From Desmodus rotundus (lineage: Eukaryota > Chordata > Mammalia > Chiroptera > Phyllostomidae): 64,000 nt of DNA. The stretch covers positions 83,019,073 to 83,083,072 of the forward strand of contig NC_071388.1 in the NCBI RefSeq assembly GCF_022682495.2, given 5' to 3'. The notes beneath the pieces are model-generated. The model was not told the DNA's origin and did not search any database. It worked only from the letters and a program-made list of their open reading frames with translations. Position 1 is the stretch's first letter. Each line of letters opens with the position of its first letter. Made by a program: the position numbers and the translations under genes. Positions 22,503 to 34,225 of the stretch are shown here, piece after piece.

Positions 22503-23438
22503 ATGATGAGACAAAGATACATGTCCGAAATGAAAGAATAGAACAGCTCTGGCTGGTGTAACTCAGTGTATTGAGCATGGGCCTGCTAACACAGGGATGC
22601 TGGTTCAATTCCCAGTCAGGGCACATGCCTGGGTTGCATGCCAGGTCCCCAGTGGGAGGTGTGCAAAAGGCAACCATACACTGATGTTCTCTTTCTCCAG
22701 TCTCCTCTCTCTAAAAATAAACAAATATTATCTTTAAAAAAAAGAACAGAACGAAACTCTAGATAAACAATGAAACAAAATGAAGATAACCTAGTAGAGT
22801 ATAAAACACTGGTTGTAAGATTGCTCAATGAATTTAGGTGGAGAACTTCAAAGACATAAAAAACATAAAAATGGAGATACAAATGTAAAAAACAATCAGA
22901 AATGAAGAATACATTAGCTGAAATGAATGATGCATTCCTGGGAATCAACAGTGAAGAAGATGAAGCAAGGGATCAAAATAAGAGATTTTAAGATAAGAAA
23001 GCAGAAAATACCCAATCACAAGAGAAAAAAGGAAACAAAAAATAAAAAAGGAGGATAATATAAAGAGACTCTGGGACAACTACAAGCCTACCAAAATTTG
23101 CATCATTGATGTGCCAGAAGGAGAAGAGAAAAGCAAGGAATTAAAAACTATGTAAAAAAAATGATGGAAAAATTCCCCAACCTAATAAAGGAAATAGACA
23201 TATAAGTCCAGAAAGTGCAGGGAATCCCAAACGAGATGAACCCAAAGAGACCCTCACCGAGTCACATCATTATTCAAATGCTAAAGGTTAAAGACAAAGA
23301 GGGAATCTTAAAAGAAGCAAGAGAAAAGCAGTTAGTTATCTACAAGAGATGTCACAAAAAACTCTCAGCTGATTTCTCAACAGAAATATTTCAGGCCAGG
23401 AGAGATTGGCAAGAAATATTCAAAGTGATAAAGACCTA
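22503..23438 (+). pseudogene. L1 ORF1p pseudogene of copy C
   Basis: Starts MMRQRYMSEMKE, the same N-terminus as the ORF1 of copy A. The Ves SINE at 22547-22743 interrupts it after about 14 codons. Downstream it runs through a coiled-coil part with stops into the RNA-binding and C-terminal domains. The open piece 23215-23438 contains LKVKDKEGILKEAREKQ, YKRCHKKLSADFSTEIFQAR and WQEIFKVIK, the conserved ORF1p C-terminal block. A stop then truncates the end. Confidence 0.85.
22547..22743 (+). mobile_element. Ves SINE (tRNA-derived, bat)
   Basis: Head ctctggctggtgtaactcag (A-box region), B-box region ggttcaattcc, then cagtcagggcacatgcctgg, a CT-rich part, ctctctaaaaataaa and an A-rich tail. A short imperfect duplication flanks it: gaatagaac (22536-22544) and gaacagaac (22744-22752). 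It is inserted in the ORF1 of L1 copy C and is younger than it. Confidence 0.93.
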
Positions 23439-23579
23439 AGACCTACAACCAAGATTATTCTACCCAGCAAAGCTGTCATTTAGAATCAAAGAACAGACAA
23501 AGTGTTTCCCGGACAAAAAAAGCTAATGTAGACCATCACCACCAAGTCAATGCTACAAGAGATATCAAAGGTTCTTTTC

Positions 23580-24230
23580 TAAGAAGAGAAAAAAAGATTA
23601 AAATATGAATAATCAAATGGCAATAAATACATATCTATCAATAATTACTTTAAATGCAAATGGATCAATGTTCCAATCAAAAGACATATGGAAGCTGAAT
23701 GAATAACAGAAGAAGACCCTTACATATGCTGTCTACAGCAGATTCATTTCAAATTGAAAAACACACAGAGACTGCAAATAAAGGGGGATGGAGAAAAGAT
23801 ATTTCATGAAAATGAACACAAACAAACAAAAAAGAGCTAGGATAGCAATAGTTACACCAGATAAGATAGACTTTAACATAAAGCCTAAAAAACAAGAGAC
23901 AAAGAAGGACCCAACAATTCTACTTCTGGGTATCTATTTGAAGAACCCCAAAACAATAAATTGAAAATACATATACATCCATATGTTCACTACAGCATTA
24001 TTTGTGATAGCCAAGATATGGAAGCAACCCAAGTGTTCATCAAAGGATGAATGGATAAAGAAATTGTGCATATATACAATGGAATGTGACTGAGCACATT
24101 TAATGGGATTAAATTTTGTCATCTGCAACAACATGGATGGACCCAGAAGGTATTGTGTTAAGTAAAATAAGACAGAGACAGACAAAGACTAATGGCATAC
24201 TATTTCACGTATATGTGGAATCTAAAAAAT
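23580..24230 (+). pseudogene. L1 ORF2p fused fragments: endonuclease start joined to C-terminus
   Basis: 23620-23905 reads as the N-terminal endonuclease (LTLNANGS, then a region equivalent to the conserved IQETH block, then ARIAIVTPDKIDF). At about 23905 it switches within a few bases to the C-terminal part (ILLLGIYLKNP, IWKQPKCSSKDEW). The RT and Cys-rich regions between them are absent. Stops in all frames. Confidence 0.75.
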
Positions 24231-24545
24231 AAAATAAAGCAGAACAGAAACAGACTCATAGATACAGAGAACATTTTGGTGGTTGCCAGATTGGAGGGGG
24301 TTGGGGTAATGGGTGAAAAAGGTGAAGGGATTAAGAAGTACAAATTAGTGATTTAACATAATAGTCATGGGATGTGAAGTACAACATAAGGAATATATTC
24401 AATAATAGCATAATAACTCTGTCAGATGGGTACTAGATTTACTGGGGTGATCACTTAGTAAGTTATGTCTAATCACTGGGATGTACATTTGAAACTAATA
24501 CAATATCGTATGTCAACTGTAATTGAAATATATGTTATTTAAAAC

Positions 24546-24563
24546 CAAAAATCATAGCAGTTA
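24546..24563. repeat. Right target-site duplication of L1 copy C
   Basis: CAAAAATCATAGCAGTTA, identical to 21240-21257. Confidence 0.92.
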
Positions 24564-25349
24564 TTATGACATATTGAAATGATTGGTAATGAATATACAA
24601 TATATCAAATTTTTGCTTCAGGTCAAATGGAGCAACAGGGTCTTGGTTTACTCTATTACTTGAAACAACTAAGAAATTGGACAAACTATACCCTTCCAGA
24701 GTTTTTAAGACAGGGAACATCAGGAGTGGTGTAAACTCTGATAGCAGTTTGTTTTTTTCCCCTAATACAAGTTCCTGACTTAAGCTTTGATTGCCCAGAC
24801 ATCCACTTCAAAGAGGGTTATCTCAGATAAATACATTGCTAACCACATGATTAAATGAGGAGCCAGTCTGCCCCTCTCGAAGTTTATTTAATAACTTTTG
24901 GTTGATGTAGATAACTGATCTTTGGCCACTTTTTTTTTCTTCCCTTCCTGAGCTTTAATTACTACCCTTGTTTTTTTTTTTTTTAATTCACTAATAAAGA
25001 GTTCACCTGTGAATCCCTAAGCACCCCTATCCTCACCCCAATGAGAGCAAAACCCCAGGTCTGATCTCTTTCTCTCTCATTATGAGTGATCTCATTCCAT
25101 GGCCCTGTCATGCTGTGTACCTTCCGAGACATGTCAGTAATATACATTGTCTCTTTCCAACTTCCCTGATGGTTATTGCTGAGGTTATATCTCGCAGTCC
25201 TAATAAGAATCAAAAGGACTGGTTCAGTCACAGCCCTGGTTCTAAAAGGGTAGCCGGGCACAGGCAAATGCTCCCAAACATTTCTAACTATGGGGTGAGA
25301 CCAGCACAAAACTTCAGGCAACAACCTGGATTTCAGCATCCTGCAAGTT
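24564..25349. other. Old repeat-like DNA, not assigned
   Basis: 24564-24720 has the look of an ancient L1 5' region (aactaagaaattggacaaac). 24880-25350 is more GC-balanced and open on both strands for about 90-118 codons. An aataaag motif lies at about 25001, which could indicate an old LTR. No firm identity. Confidence 0.3.
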
Positions 25350-26630
25350 ATCCATAAATATGAAAGAAAAATATTTTCTCAGAAAAAAATGAGCTAATCT
25401 GTTGACAGTAGACCTGTATTGCAATCAATGTTAAAAGAAGTCTCTTAGAAGTAAAATGTCAAAGTCAGAAAGCCACATCTATATAAAGAATGAAAAAGTA
25501 TTGGACAAATGAGATAAAATTGAAAATTACTCCTAATTCATCTAATAGACAACAGTTCAAAAGAGTAAGAGCCACAATTCTTCCATCTTATATATACTAC
25601 ACTTATCTATAAAATATTGCACTTCCATATTTGCATTTATAGATATATCCTCACACACATACACACTTACGCATGCTTACATGTAAGTGAGGTGGATGAC
25701 TGCAGTGATGCGAGAATGGGAGGGAGCAATTAGCGTATTTTATTATCATAAGGTATGTGCACTTCCTGTGAAGCAGTATAGTGTTCTTTGAAAGTAGACT
25801 TGTGTTAACTGTAAATGTGCATTGAAAACCCTAGGGAAGCCACTAAGAAACTTTTGAAAAGAAAGAGTGTAATTGTATAATCAGTATGCCAAAATAAGAG
25901 AGAAATGGAATGATATAAAATGCTTAATTGAAAAAGTAAGCAGAAAAAAATTAAGGAAAAATAGGAACTAAGAAAAAGGAAATAAATAAAAAAACATGAA
26001 CAAATATGGTAGATAAATCAATAATCATTTTAAATGTCAATAGTCTAAATCAGGGGTGTCAAACTCATTTTCACCAGGGGCCACATCAGCCTCATGGTTG
26101 CCTTCAAAGGGCCAAATGTAATATTAGGACTGTGTAAATGTAACTGCTCCTTAACTAGGGGCAAGGAGCTCGTTGCTGCCGCCAGGTAGAAAGAAGGTGC
26201 TGGGCCAGATAAAACAAGGTGGAGGGCCGGATTCAGCCCGAGGGCCTTGTGTTTGCCACCTGTGGGCTAACTATATGAATTCAGAGGTACATATCATCAA
26301 AGAATAAGATACAACTATATTTCATGCACAAGAGACCCTCTTTAAATAAACTAAAGACATAGATGAAAAGTAACTGGATAGAAAAAAGATTCACTATCCT
26401 ACAACTAATCCAAAGAAGGCAAAAGTAGCTGTTAATTTTACAGAGAACCAATTTCACAATAAGGAAAGTTATTAGGGACAATGAGAGGGGCATTCCATAA
26501 TGGTAAGTGGAGCAATTCTCCCAGAATATATAACAGTGCTTAATGAGTAAGAACCTAAACACAGAATGCCAAAATATGTTATGTACAAAGTGAAAAAACT
26601 GCAAGGAGAGACAGGTGAATCCACTATTAC
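25350..26630 (+). mobile_element. Ancient LINE-1, inter-ORF and endonuclease region
   Basis: Plus-strand decayed L1. 25360-25560 resembles the inter-ORF region (aaatattttctcagaaaa; tcatctaatagacaacag). 25700-25860 includes gatgactgcagtgatgc and cctgtgaagcagtatagtg. 26280-26600 reads as endonuclease (atgcacaagagaccctctt; ttagggacaatgagaggggc). It is interrupted by hAT copy 2 at 26051-26264. No frame survives. Confidence 0.65.
26051..26264 (+). mobile_element. Non-autonomous hAT-type transposon, copy 2
   Basis: 214 bp, starting CAGGGGTGTCAAACTCA and ending TTTGCCACCTGTG, so the inverted ends are imperfect. It has an 8-bp duplication, gtctaaat (26043-26050) and ggctaact (26265-26272), 6 of 8 identical. 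It is closely similar along its whole length to copy 1 at 9789-10009. It is inserted in an ancient L1 endonuclease region. Confidence 0.88.
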
Positions 26631-26639
26631 ATTGGAGAC

Positions 26640-27000
26640 TAGAGCGAGGGAGCCGGAGTCCTGGTTATCAGGCCACCAAGACGGCTAGACTTCACAGGGC
26701 GGAGTATCAGAGAAAAGAGAACCGCACACGGAAAAAAATCATGGAGATCAGCAGAACACCCTCTTGGAGGATATAGCAGCCACTCTGTATACACATGGGA
26801 AAACTCCCTGAACTGAGGAAAGGAACTACCCCCAAAAGATTAGAGGGATCAATACATGAAGCTTTCAAGGGTCCAGGAACAGAACCCGCTTCTTCCACTG
26901 CAGCCTCATATGCAGAGTATTGGAAAGCGCCTTGCCTTCGTAATGGGGAAGAATCACCCTCGCTGAAGAGTTGCTGTGGATTGGTGATGAGGTGAAACAA
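26640..27000 (+). mobile_element. L1 5'UTR-like fragment
   Basis: A GC-richer block with actccctgaactgaggaaag and a run ending gaacccgcttcttccactgc, the look of an L1 or HAL1 5'UTR on the plus strand. It lies between ancient endonuclease and ancient 3'-end L1 sequence, so it is either a separate insertion or a rearranged piece. The short open frames here are not genes. Confidence 0.4.
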
Positions 27001-27004
27001 TTGA

Positions 27005-27410
27005 ATATCTCACATGTTGCTGATTTCGGTAAGTGACAGCCACTTTGGAAAAGCCTTTGGGAATATCAACTACAACTAAATATGTGCTTACCCCATGGCT
27101 TAGGAATTCCACCTTTATATTAATATTTATTCAGAAGAAATGTGTACAAATGTTTACCACAAAACATGTACAGTTTTTATACCAACATTTTCCTATGTAA
27201 AAACTGGAACATTACCCCAAGGTGCACAAACAAAGGAATAGATTGTTTTGTTCATACACAGCATAATATTGAAATGAATAAATTACAAGTACTTAAAACC
27301 ACATAAATAAATTTTACAAGGATATTCTTGAGTGAGAGAAACCAGAAATAATACATTACAAAATGTATGTTGTCATTCACACAAGTTTAAACATGAAAAT
27401 CATTTTATGA
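27005..27410 (+). mobile_element. Ancient LINE-1 3' end (ORF2 C-terminus)
   Basis: The sequence order is that of the ORF2 end in old mammalian L1s: cccatggcttaggaattcca, then cagaagaaatgtgtac, then aaaaactggaacatta. A cacagcataatattgaaatg stretch and a gtgagagaaaccagaaata stretch follow. Strongly diverged. Confidence 0.7.
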
Positions 27411-27842
27411 TGTTTGAATAAAGAAAGTCACTTCAGCTTTCATTTCAGTAATTATTTTTCTACCTCTTTTAGTACTAACAATTTTTATATACCAAAGTCC
27501 CAGAATTATCCTATAGAAGTCTAGCTAATAATCCCAATCTGGAAGAGTTAAAAATTGATCATAGAAATCATGCCCAATTCCCTATCTTGGATAAGATCCT
27601 TATTTGTTTCTTTTTGCTAACCCTTACCTGTGTTACAATCACTCTACCAGAATTTATTACATATTCAACTACCTTCTGGACAAGAATATCTAAATGTCTA
27701 AAATCATACATAGCTCAAGAAATTCCAGAAATTAATATTTTTCTCTATGAGCCAGTTATCCTACTTATGCTTTATTCTACCTATTATATAGAGAGAGTAT
27801 TTCACTTAGAGAACCATTGCAGATACAACAAAAACTAGGTAT
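27411..27842. other. Intergenic, no gene recognised
   Basis: AT-rich. A hydrophobic open stretch of 83 codons at 27587-27838 has no recognisable motif and is treated as chance. Confidence 0.55.
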
Positions 27843-27912
27843 GTGTGTGTATATATATGTATATATTATATATTGCATATATTATATATCATATATACAT
27901 ATATACATAAAA
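27843..27912. repeat. (TG)n/(TA)n microsatellite
   Basis: gtgtgtgtatatatat, followed by an imperfect tatat-rich, partly self-complementary tract. Confidence 0.85.
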
Positions 27913-28056
27913 TGTATGCCTTATTTCACAGTTGAGAAAGTAGAGACCCAGTTCAAGTGACTTATGAACAACAACAAAAATGATTTTATTGTATAAGCAG
28001 AAATTGTGAGTCAGATCTTCTGGTTTGTCTGTCAGTGTTGCCCCCAACACCCCCAC

Positions 28057-28060
<4 letters not shown>
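27905..28060 (-). mobile_element. MIR relic
   Basis: The plus strand reads cacagttgagaaagtagaga, then caagtgactta, then tctggtttgtctgtcagtg, the complement of the MIR core. Old and indel-rich. A further MIR-like stretch may continue past the CA repeat to about 28200. Confidence 0.5.

Positions 28061-28085
<25 letters not shown>
28057..28085. repeat. (CA)n microsatellite
   Basis: About 14 CA units directly after a C-rich patch. Confidence 0.9.
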
Positions 28086-28087
<2 letters not shown>

Positions 28088-28524
28088 GGTAGTTTATAGT
28101 CTCAATAATCACATGAGGAAACAACTCATGGAAGGCTAATTGATTTTCTAAAATTTATGCAACTATTTTATGTTAATTAAGGGGATGAAGCCTGAATCAA
28201 CGCCGAAGATAATAAATGGCCTATCCAATAACATTATTAAATATCTACTTTATCATTTCTAGTCTCCTTCACCACCTTATAACTCACGTTCCATAAAAGT
28301 AAAAATAATATAGCTTGGAAGAATAATGTTCAGCAAAATGTTGACCTTATATGCTTAAAAAATTAAAACACTAGTTTTAATAAGATTATTTTGCCAATCT
28401 CTTGCTATGGTAGCTGGGTGATATGATTATTTGAATTTTTAAGATACCATTTATGTTATTCAAAGAAAGTATTATTTATATTTTTGGATATGTATGCTAT
28501 ATTTGATTATTGGTATATCTTTTA

Positions 28525-28780
28525 CATATTTAATATGTGACAGACACCGTAGTAAGAATACACATATGTTAATTACTTTACTCCTTATAACCTTCTTGTG
28601 ATGTAGGTTTGGTGTCATCCTCAACGTACAGAAAAGGAGACCTATGCACAGACAAGGCAGGCAACCCCCTGGCCTGTAGAGCCACTAAGTAAAGAAACAG
28701 GGTTTGAAGTCAGGATGCTCAGCTTCAAAACATTTACTCTTAATAACTATGCTATGTTGTCTTTTAATAATTAATACCAA
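28525..28780 (-). mobile_element. MIR relic, near full length
   Basis: The plus strand reads in order gacagacaccgtagtaag, cttataaccttcttgtgatg, agaaaaggagacctatgcac, gccactaagtaaagaaacag, gggtttgaagtcagga and taactatgctatgttgtct. This is the complement of the MIR consensus from its 3' part to its tRNA-related head. Confidence 0.75.
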
Positions 28781-31700
28781 ATATATAAATGTTTAAAAAG
28801 ATATTTTCAGCCTTTTAGCTTGCTTCACATCTCTCTTGACATGATGAAATGAAAATATGGAATGTAATATTAATTTAATATCACGATCCATACAAAATTA
28901 TAGAGAAGATATGACTTGAAATCAAAAAAGCCCAATGCAATACAAAATATTGGGAGTAAAACAGGGATTGTCTATTTCTATTATGAATGCCATATCTTAT
29001 CTTTATTAGTACAAATAGAAAATACTATCCCCTGAGTTAAATTGGTATCTTCTGTGTAAACATTACATTATGCTTATCTTAGTACCTTCCTGAGGAGAGA
29101 TGATGGATTTAACATTTTCTTGAGCTATATTTAGTGTTTTTATGTGTCTCTAGACTAGGAAAAAAAAAGATGTTTTTAGTCCTTATGTAGACAAAAGAGA
29201 GGTTAAACATATGTAAAATAAGTTTATGTGCTGATTGCAAAGGCGTGGTTTTAAAAGGCAGTGAGTGAGTACTCTCATAAACAAGCACTGCAGAAATTCT
29301 TGCTGCGTACTTGGCTGGGAGTGAAGTCCTAGCTCATGAGGACCTTTCAATTTATTTGGAAAATCAAGAGTAATATATCTATAAAGATGAGCATAATACT
29401 AAAGTGCTATTTTGTAGCACTAGCAACCAGTGCAATAGCAATCGAATGTATACAGTTTACACTTTATTCATTATTGAAGGTAAAGAATGGGCATTGGTCT
29501 TAAAGTGTGACTGGAATGAGAGCTTGGCAGATGCTGGAGAGAACCACGGTTTCCTAGAAAGTATACTCAAAATATATAAAGGCATGCATGTTCAGTAAAA
29601 AGCCAGAAAATAACTATTTTAGGTCTGTGTGCTGCCACATGTACCTCCTGTTGTGCAGTTCCCTTCTTTTTATGTCCCCAACATACAAAAATGGCCTCTT
29701 GGCTGCAGGACTGGATGCAAATAGCACGTGGGCCACATTTGGCCAGTAGACCACAGTGCGCCCATCTCCCGCTTGGGAAGACTATGTGGAATTCTACCTA
29801 ATGGGATTCAAAGTTTAATGCTGTACAATAATGGCAAAGAAGGTTGGAAAGAAAAGATAAAGTGGTATCAGTAACAACATCAAAAGCCAAAATAAAACAT
29901 TTGACTTGTATTTGATTTCCTAAATATAAGGTGAGAGTATTTATCCCTTAGGTAATTTCAAATATATATAGCATTAAGCCAAATTATAATCATTTGACTC
30001 CAAAAAATCAAATGGAGAGTGTTTAAATAAATGGGAACATTAAAACAGGTCTTGCTTTTTTTCTTGTTGGATTGAGCCAAACATTTGTTTTTTTTTAATT
30101 ATTAGTGCTTCTGAAAGTACACCTTTTAATGAAATCCAGTGATTGGTGGTATTAATATGTTGACCTTGGATGTTTTAATGTACAAATTAAATGAAGACCA
30201 TATGTGGTGGTTTTCTTTGGAGATGATGTGTATTTTTGTACTGTGAAATCAAGGAGACTGTTGTTGAAACCCAAACCTTAAGTTTTCTATTTGCTCACAG
30301 CTGGGGTGTTGTCCCTAGGTCCTAGCAAGCACACAGCACATGCTTAGTTGTCTGAGTTCCCTGCTCAGATACAGAGCTTTTGGAAAATTCCTAAATCCTC
30401 ACAGTACCTTTATTATCCACTCTGTGGAATCCCTCCCTACACGGTAGCTTTCCTGGTATGGCCCATCAGCATGAACACGCGTGATGCAGAGTCTATATGT
30501 TATACATGTGAAATGCTTCGCTATCATCTGGATTTTTCATTTTGATTAGTCAATTTCTTATCATGTACATGGGAATGCTATGTAAATATGTAAAATGTAG
30601 GAAAGTGAGTGATAAACTCAGAAGAATATACTGATAGTATTGGGATTAAAAGCTATGGGATTTTGCCAGACAGAAATTATGAATTGTACTACCAAACTTT
30701 GTGTTCAAAGACAATTAATTGAACTCCTAATATCCAGATTTAATGTAGATATTATATGAGCAAACAAAAATATATTTTAAAAATATACATATACATATAT
30801 AAGCATAAGTTTAACTCAGCTCTCCTAATATCTAATATATGTGTATTTATTCAGGATATGTTTTAATTTAAGAAATATACCCTTTGTAAATTTATTATCT
30901 GTAAAATTCCTCTAATTTTTTATCTTCTATAAAAATCACTGTATTTTGACCAATGATTTGAATTTGGTGTTACTTTTGAATAATTATTTTTTTAATTAAA
31001 AAAATAAACCTTTCTAGAACAATTCAGCTAAAGAGTTATTTCCTGATCTCTCCTGAATTCCACGAGGTTTTCATATGATAGTAATAGACCTTGCGAGATC
31101 TCATATGCATCAGATTGATTTATGCGTGATCTTCAGAGGTGAGTGGTCATGTTTAGACATAAGGACATTAAAATACAGTTAGCGTGGACTGGCCAAGAGA
31201 CATGAAGCCAAGGTTATAATTGGAAGATCTGTTGTTGTTGTTCTTACTTTAAAGACCTACTTATAGTTATCTTTTGGTTTTCTTCTCCTTTCTAATTGTT
31301 AAAATAGAAAAAGAGCAAGAGATGTTCAAAATGTTGTTACTATGGTGAATAAAATCTAGGGCTTATAAAGAAACCAAAACCCAGCCAACAAAACAGAAAT
31401 AAAAGGAAAGGGACATGGGAGAATATAAAATAAATTTTAAAAAATACAAAGGAGAATAAACATTTTAATACTAAGAAGAAATTTAGGCAAACATTTTTCT
31501 GTAAGTTGTGTGGCATTTGGCAGATGAGGAAAACTACTTCCATTTTATAACTTGCCATAGGAAATAAAATTTGTTTTCTTCAGTAAGATGATTGCTTTAT
31601 CAACTCTTATATTTGTGATGAATATATTTCCCAATTGAACTTCAAATGCAGTTTTGAAATGTTTAGAGCAAGACCTGCATCTCACAGCAGGCGTGAGAGA

Positions 31701-32355
31701 AGCTGAAGTTCAAAGCGGAAATTCCTCCGTGCTAGAACTTGTTTTTGCAAGTTATGCCAGTATCCACAAAATCACCAGTACTCCGTCTCACTGAGGACAC
31801 ATTGAAAGAAGAAATTCAAAACAGAGCTTGATAGCTATTTATAATCTTACATGCAAAATACTGTAAAACAATTCTCCCCATAACACCATATACATTTGTG
31901 TTAAATTAGGCATAATAATATTTCTTAAAGTAGTAATTACAAACTGAAATATCTTCATTAAACATTCAATGTCATTTAATATTTTTTACTATTATTACAC
32001 TTTGAAATAATTATCAGCAAAGCCACACATTAGGATATTCATTTAAGATAAGAAAGACAGACCTATTAAAAGGCAGACCTATCACAGATATGGAATGGAT
32101 GAATCAATTGGTATGCTTACCAGAGAGAACCCCGGGAAAGATCAAGTGCAGATATATTTCATTGCACTTGAATAGAGACAGTTATCAAATTCACACATTA
32201 CTTTATTTAAAGTAATGTTCCCACAATACAAATTATATGTGTCTTTTATGAGAGAAAAGCCTCCTGAGTTTAACACAGACATCTATAAATATTCCTTCCT
32301 AATCCTTCAGATTCTCAGGTCTTAGAAGAAAGGGTACTGGAAAGAGTACCTGCAA
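28781..32355. other. Intergenic, no gene recognised
   Basis: AT-rich throughout, with short A and T runs. A slightly GC-richer patch at 30250-30540 and one at 29640-29790 (ending near agtagaccacagtgcgccc) might be old repeat fragments. No coding or RNA gene was seen. Confidence 0.5.
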
Positions 32356-32359
32356 AGAT

Positions 32360-32490
32360 CAATCACCGAGTCAGAAAGTGTGAACTCCGATACAAATGCA
32401 GTAACTAATTTGCCACATGACCTTGAAAGCCTATTTAAAATGTTTTCTTATCTATAAGTTGAAGAGCTATGGACTAAACTAGTTTCCACA
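32360..32490 (+). mobile_element. MIR relic
   Basis: gtgtgaactccgatacaaat, then ttgccacatgaccttgaaag, then gttttcttatctataagttg follow the MIR order (head, conserved core, 3' part) on the plus strand. Confidence 0.55.
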
Positions 32491-32550
32491 CCTGCAAAGC
32501 TTGTACTTTTAAAAATTAATATTATAGTGAAGAGAATATCAAGCTATTTT

Positions 32551-32761
32551 AAAATACATTTTTAAATTTATTTTTCGACAGAGGGGAAGGAAGGGAGAGA
32601 AACAGCAATGTGAAAGAGAAACATCAATTGGTTGTCTCTCATAAGGACCCCAACCAGGTTACCGAATTGGCACCCAGGCACGTGCCCTGATTGGGAATTG
32701 AACTGGAGACCCCTCATCTTGCAGGAGCATGCTCAACCAACTGAGCTACAACGGTCAGGGC
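32551..32761 (-). mobile_element. Ves SINE with perfect 12-bp TSD
   Basis: The plus strand shows the tail complement (atttttaaatttattttt), a GA-rich part, the complement of the body (cacgtgccctgattgggaat) and the head complement (ccaactgagctacaacggtc). It is flanked by tcaagctatttt at 32539-32550 and 32762-32773. Clear L1-mediated insertion. Confidence 0.95.
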
Positions 32762-32773
32762 TCAAGCTATTTT

Positions 32774-33984
32774 CAATATTTTCAAATCTTCTAAGAAAAG
32801 AAACTATCAACCCTCATCACTTAAAACTGGAATTTTATCAATTAAATGTGATTTCTGATCACATGATCTTTGACCAAAGAGAGAAAAAAACATGTCTATT
32901 TATATATGCCTTTTTGGTAGGTATTTTGAAAACCTGGAGTTTCTGTGAAAGAGGGCAATACAAAGTTTCTTTGAAGCACTAAAATATTATATTTTTATAT
33001 TTTACTACTTTGCACAAAACCTGCCTTAGTTCAAATGTATTCTTTTGTTTTACTTTGAAGTGTAATTTTGTAGGTTATGTTAATCCTACATCAAATATGT
33101 CCATTTGTGCATTTTCTATTAACAGTTATACATAAAATCAATAATGCAGTTAGTTTAGTTTATTAGAATTTTCTTATTTGATATTATATTATATTTCCTT
33201 TATCAAACTAATTGCTGCAGCTTGTTTTTTATATAATCCTGAGTTTTTATATATAATACAGTCTTAATCCATTGATTACTTATGGGTTAAGCTTTGACAA
33301 TCTATCCTAAACTATCATAAAATTCTATACCTTACAAGTAATATGTTTTATAGTTCACCATTATTTGCTAAACATAATGGATCATTGGTAGTTATCACTA
33401 AGTAATACTTCTCTCACTATTCTGTGTTCATGATCAGTGAAGTTTTCTTTCCCCAGGTGAAAAGTGAAAATTTTCATTCTGGTTATCCCCTTTATGAGCT
33501 TTAAAAAGTGTATATTGATGTACTCTCTCATTTCCAAATCATTTCTTGTTTACTTTCTTATATTTTACTGGCATTCCTTATTAAATATTAAAGACATGAA
33601 GTGGAGAAATGTCTGTATTGACTGCAATATATCTTACAGCTTGGGTGGTACAAACAATTTTTCATCAATAGTCAGAAATTACTTATAATGCTTCTTATCT
33701 CAACATGGAACATTTAAAAATCATAAATATTTAATAGTGCAGTTCTAAACATTTATTTATTTCATATTTTAACTGAACTCACGTAGTGTTTTAGTATATT
33801 TTATACAAAGGATGTACATGTTCTTTATTTTTATTTAATTGTTATAAGTGGTTAATCATTTCCCTTATCATAACATATAAAGGATTTTCCTTTCACATGT
33901 ATCTATAATTCCATCTTTAATAAAAAAATAACCTGTGAAACTGGTTAATGTAGTTTTTATTACTCAAACAGACATATTTGCATA
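32774..33984. other. Intergenic, no gene recognised
   Basis: AT-rich. No repeat family or gene recognised. Confidence 0.55.
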
Positions 33985-34225
33985 CTGGATCAAAGATTTG
34001 ATGTCAAGCAGACTTGGATTTTTTCTTTAATTTTGCTCATGAAAACCTGAGAGATACTGCTACATGTTGCTTACTATTTCTAATTCTCAAACCCTCATCT
34101 ATAGAATAGGAAAGGTGACACTTAAACTACAGGCTGTTTTAAATTTTAAATGAGGCTATTTGTAAAGCAGTTATGGGAGTCTTGTCACTTAGTGAACACT
34201 AAATGGCATCTATTCATTATATATA
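33985..34225 (+). mobile_element. MIR relic, near full length
   Basis: gatgtcaagcagacttggat, then caaaccctcatctatagaat, then aaatgaggctatttgtaaag, then cttagtgaacactaaatggc match the MIR order on the plus strand (head, core, 3' end). Confidence 0.7.

Larger units (their letters stand above)
21258..24545 (+). mobile_element. LINE-1 copy C, internally deleted, with perfect 18-bp TSD
   Basis: Plus-strand L1 bounded by a perfect 18-bp duplication. In order: a GC-rich 5'UTR (21258 to about 22500, including aggagggacggagatgc and ccataacttctggcta), ORF1 (22503-23438, split by a Ves SINE) and the start of ORF2 endonuclease (about 23580-23905). An abrupt jump leads to the ORF2 C-terminal end and 3'UTR (about 23906-24545). 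About 3.1 kb remains without the SINE, against 6-7 kb for a full L1. The RT domain is missing. Confidence 0.88.

Noticed and set aside
22547..22630. tRNA-like A and B boxes in Ves heads could be called tRNA genes.
   Set aside because: They are heads of SINEs: they continue into the Ves body and A-rich tail and do not fold into a standard tRNA end with a mature 3' acceptor.
27587..27838. 83-codon hydrophobic frame resembling a membrane protein.
   Set aside because: No motif, no context, AT-rich codons; chance is the simplest explanation.
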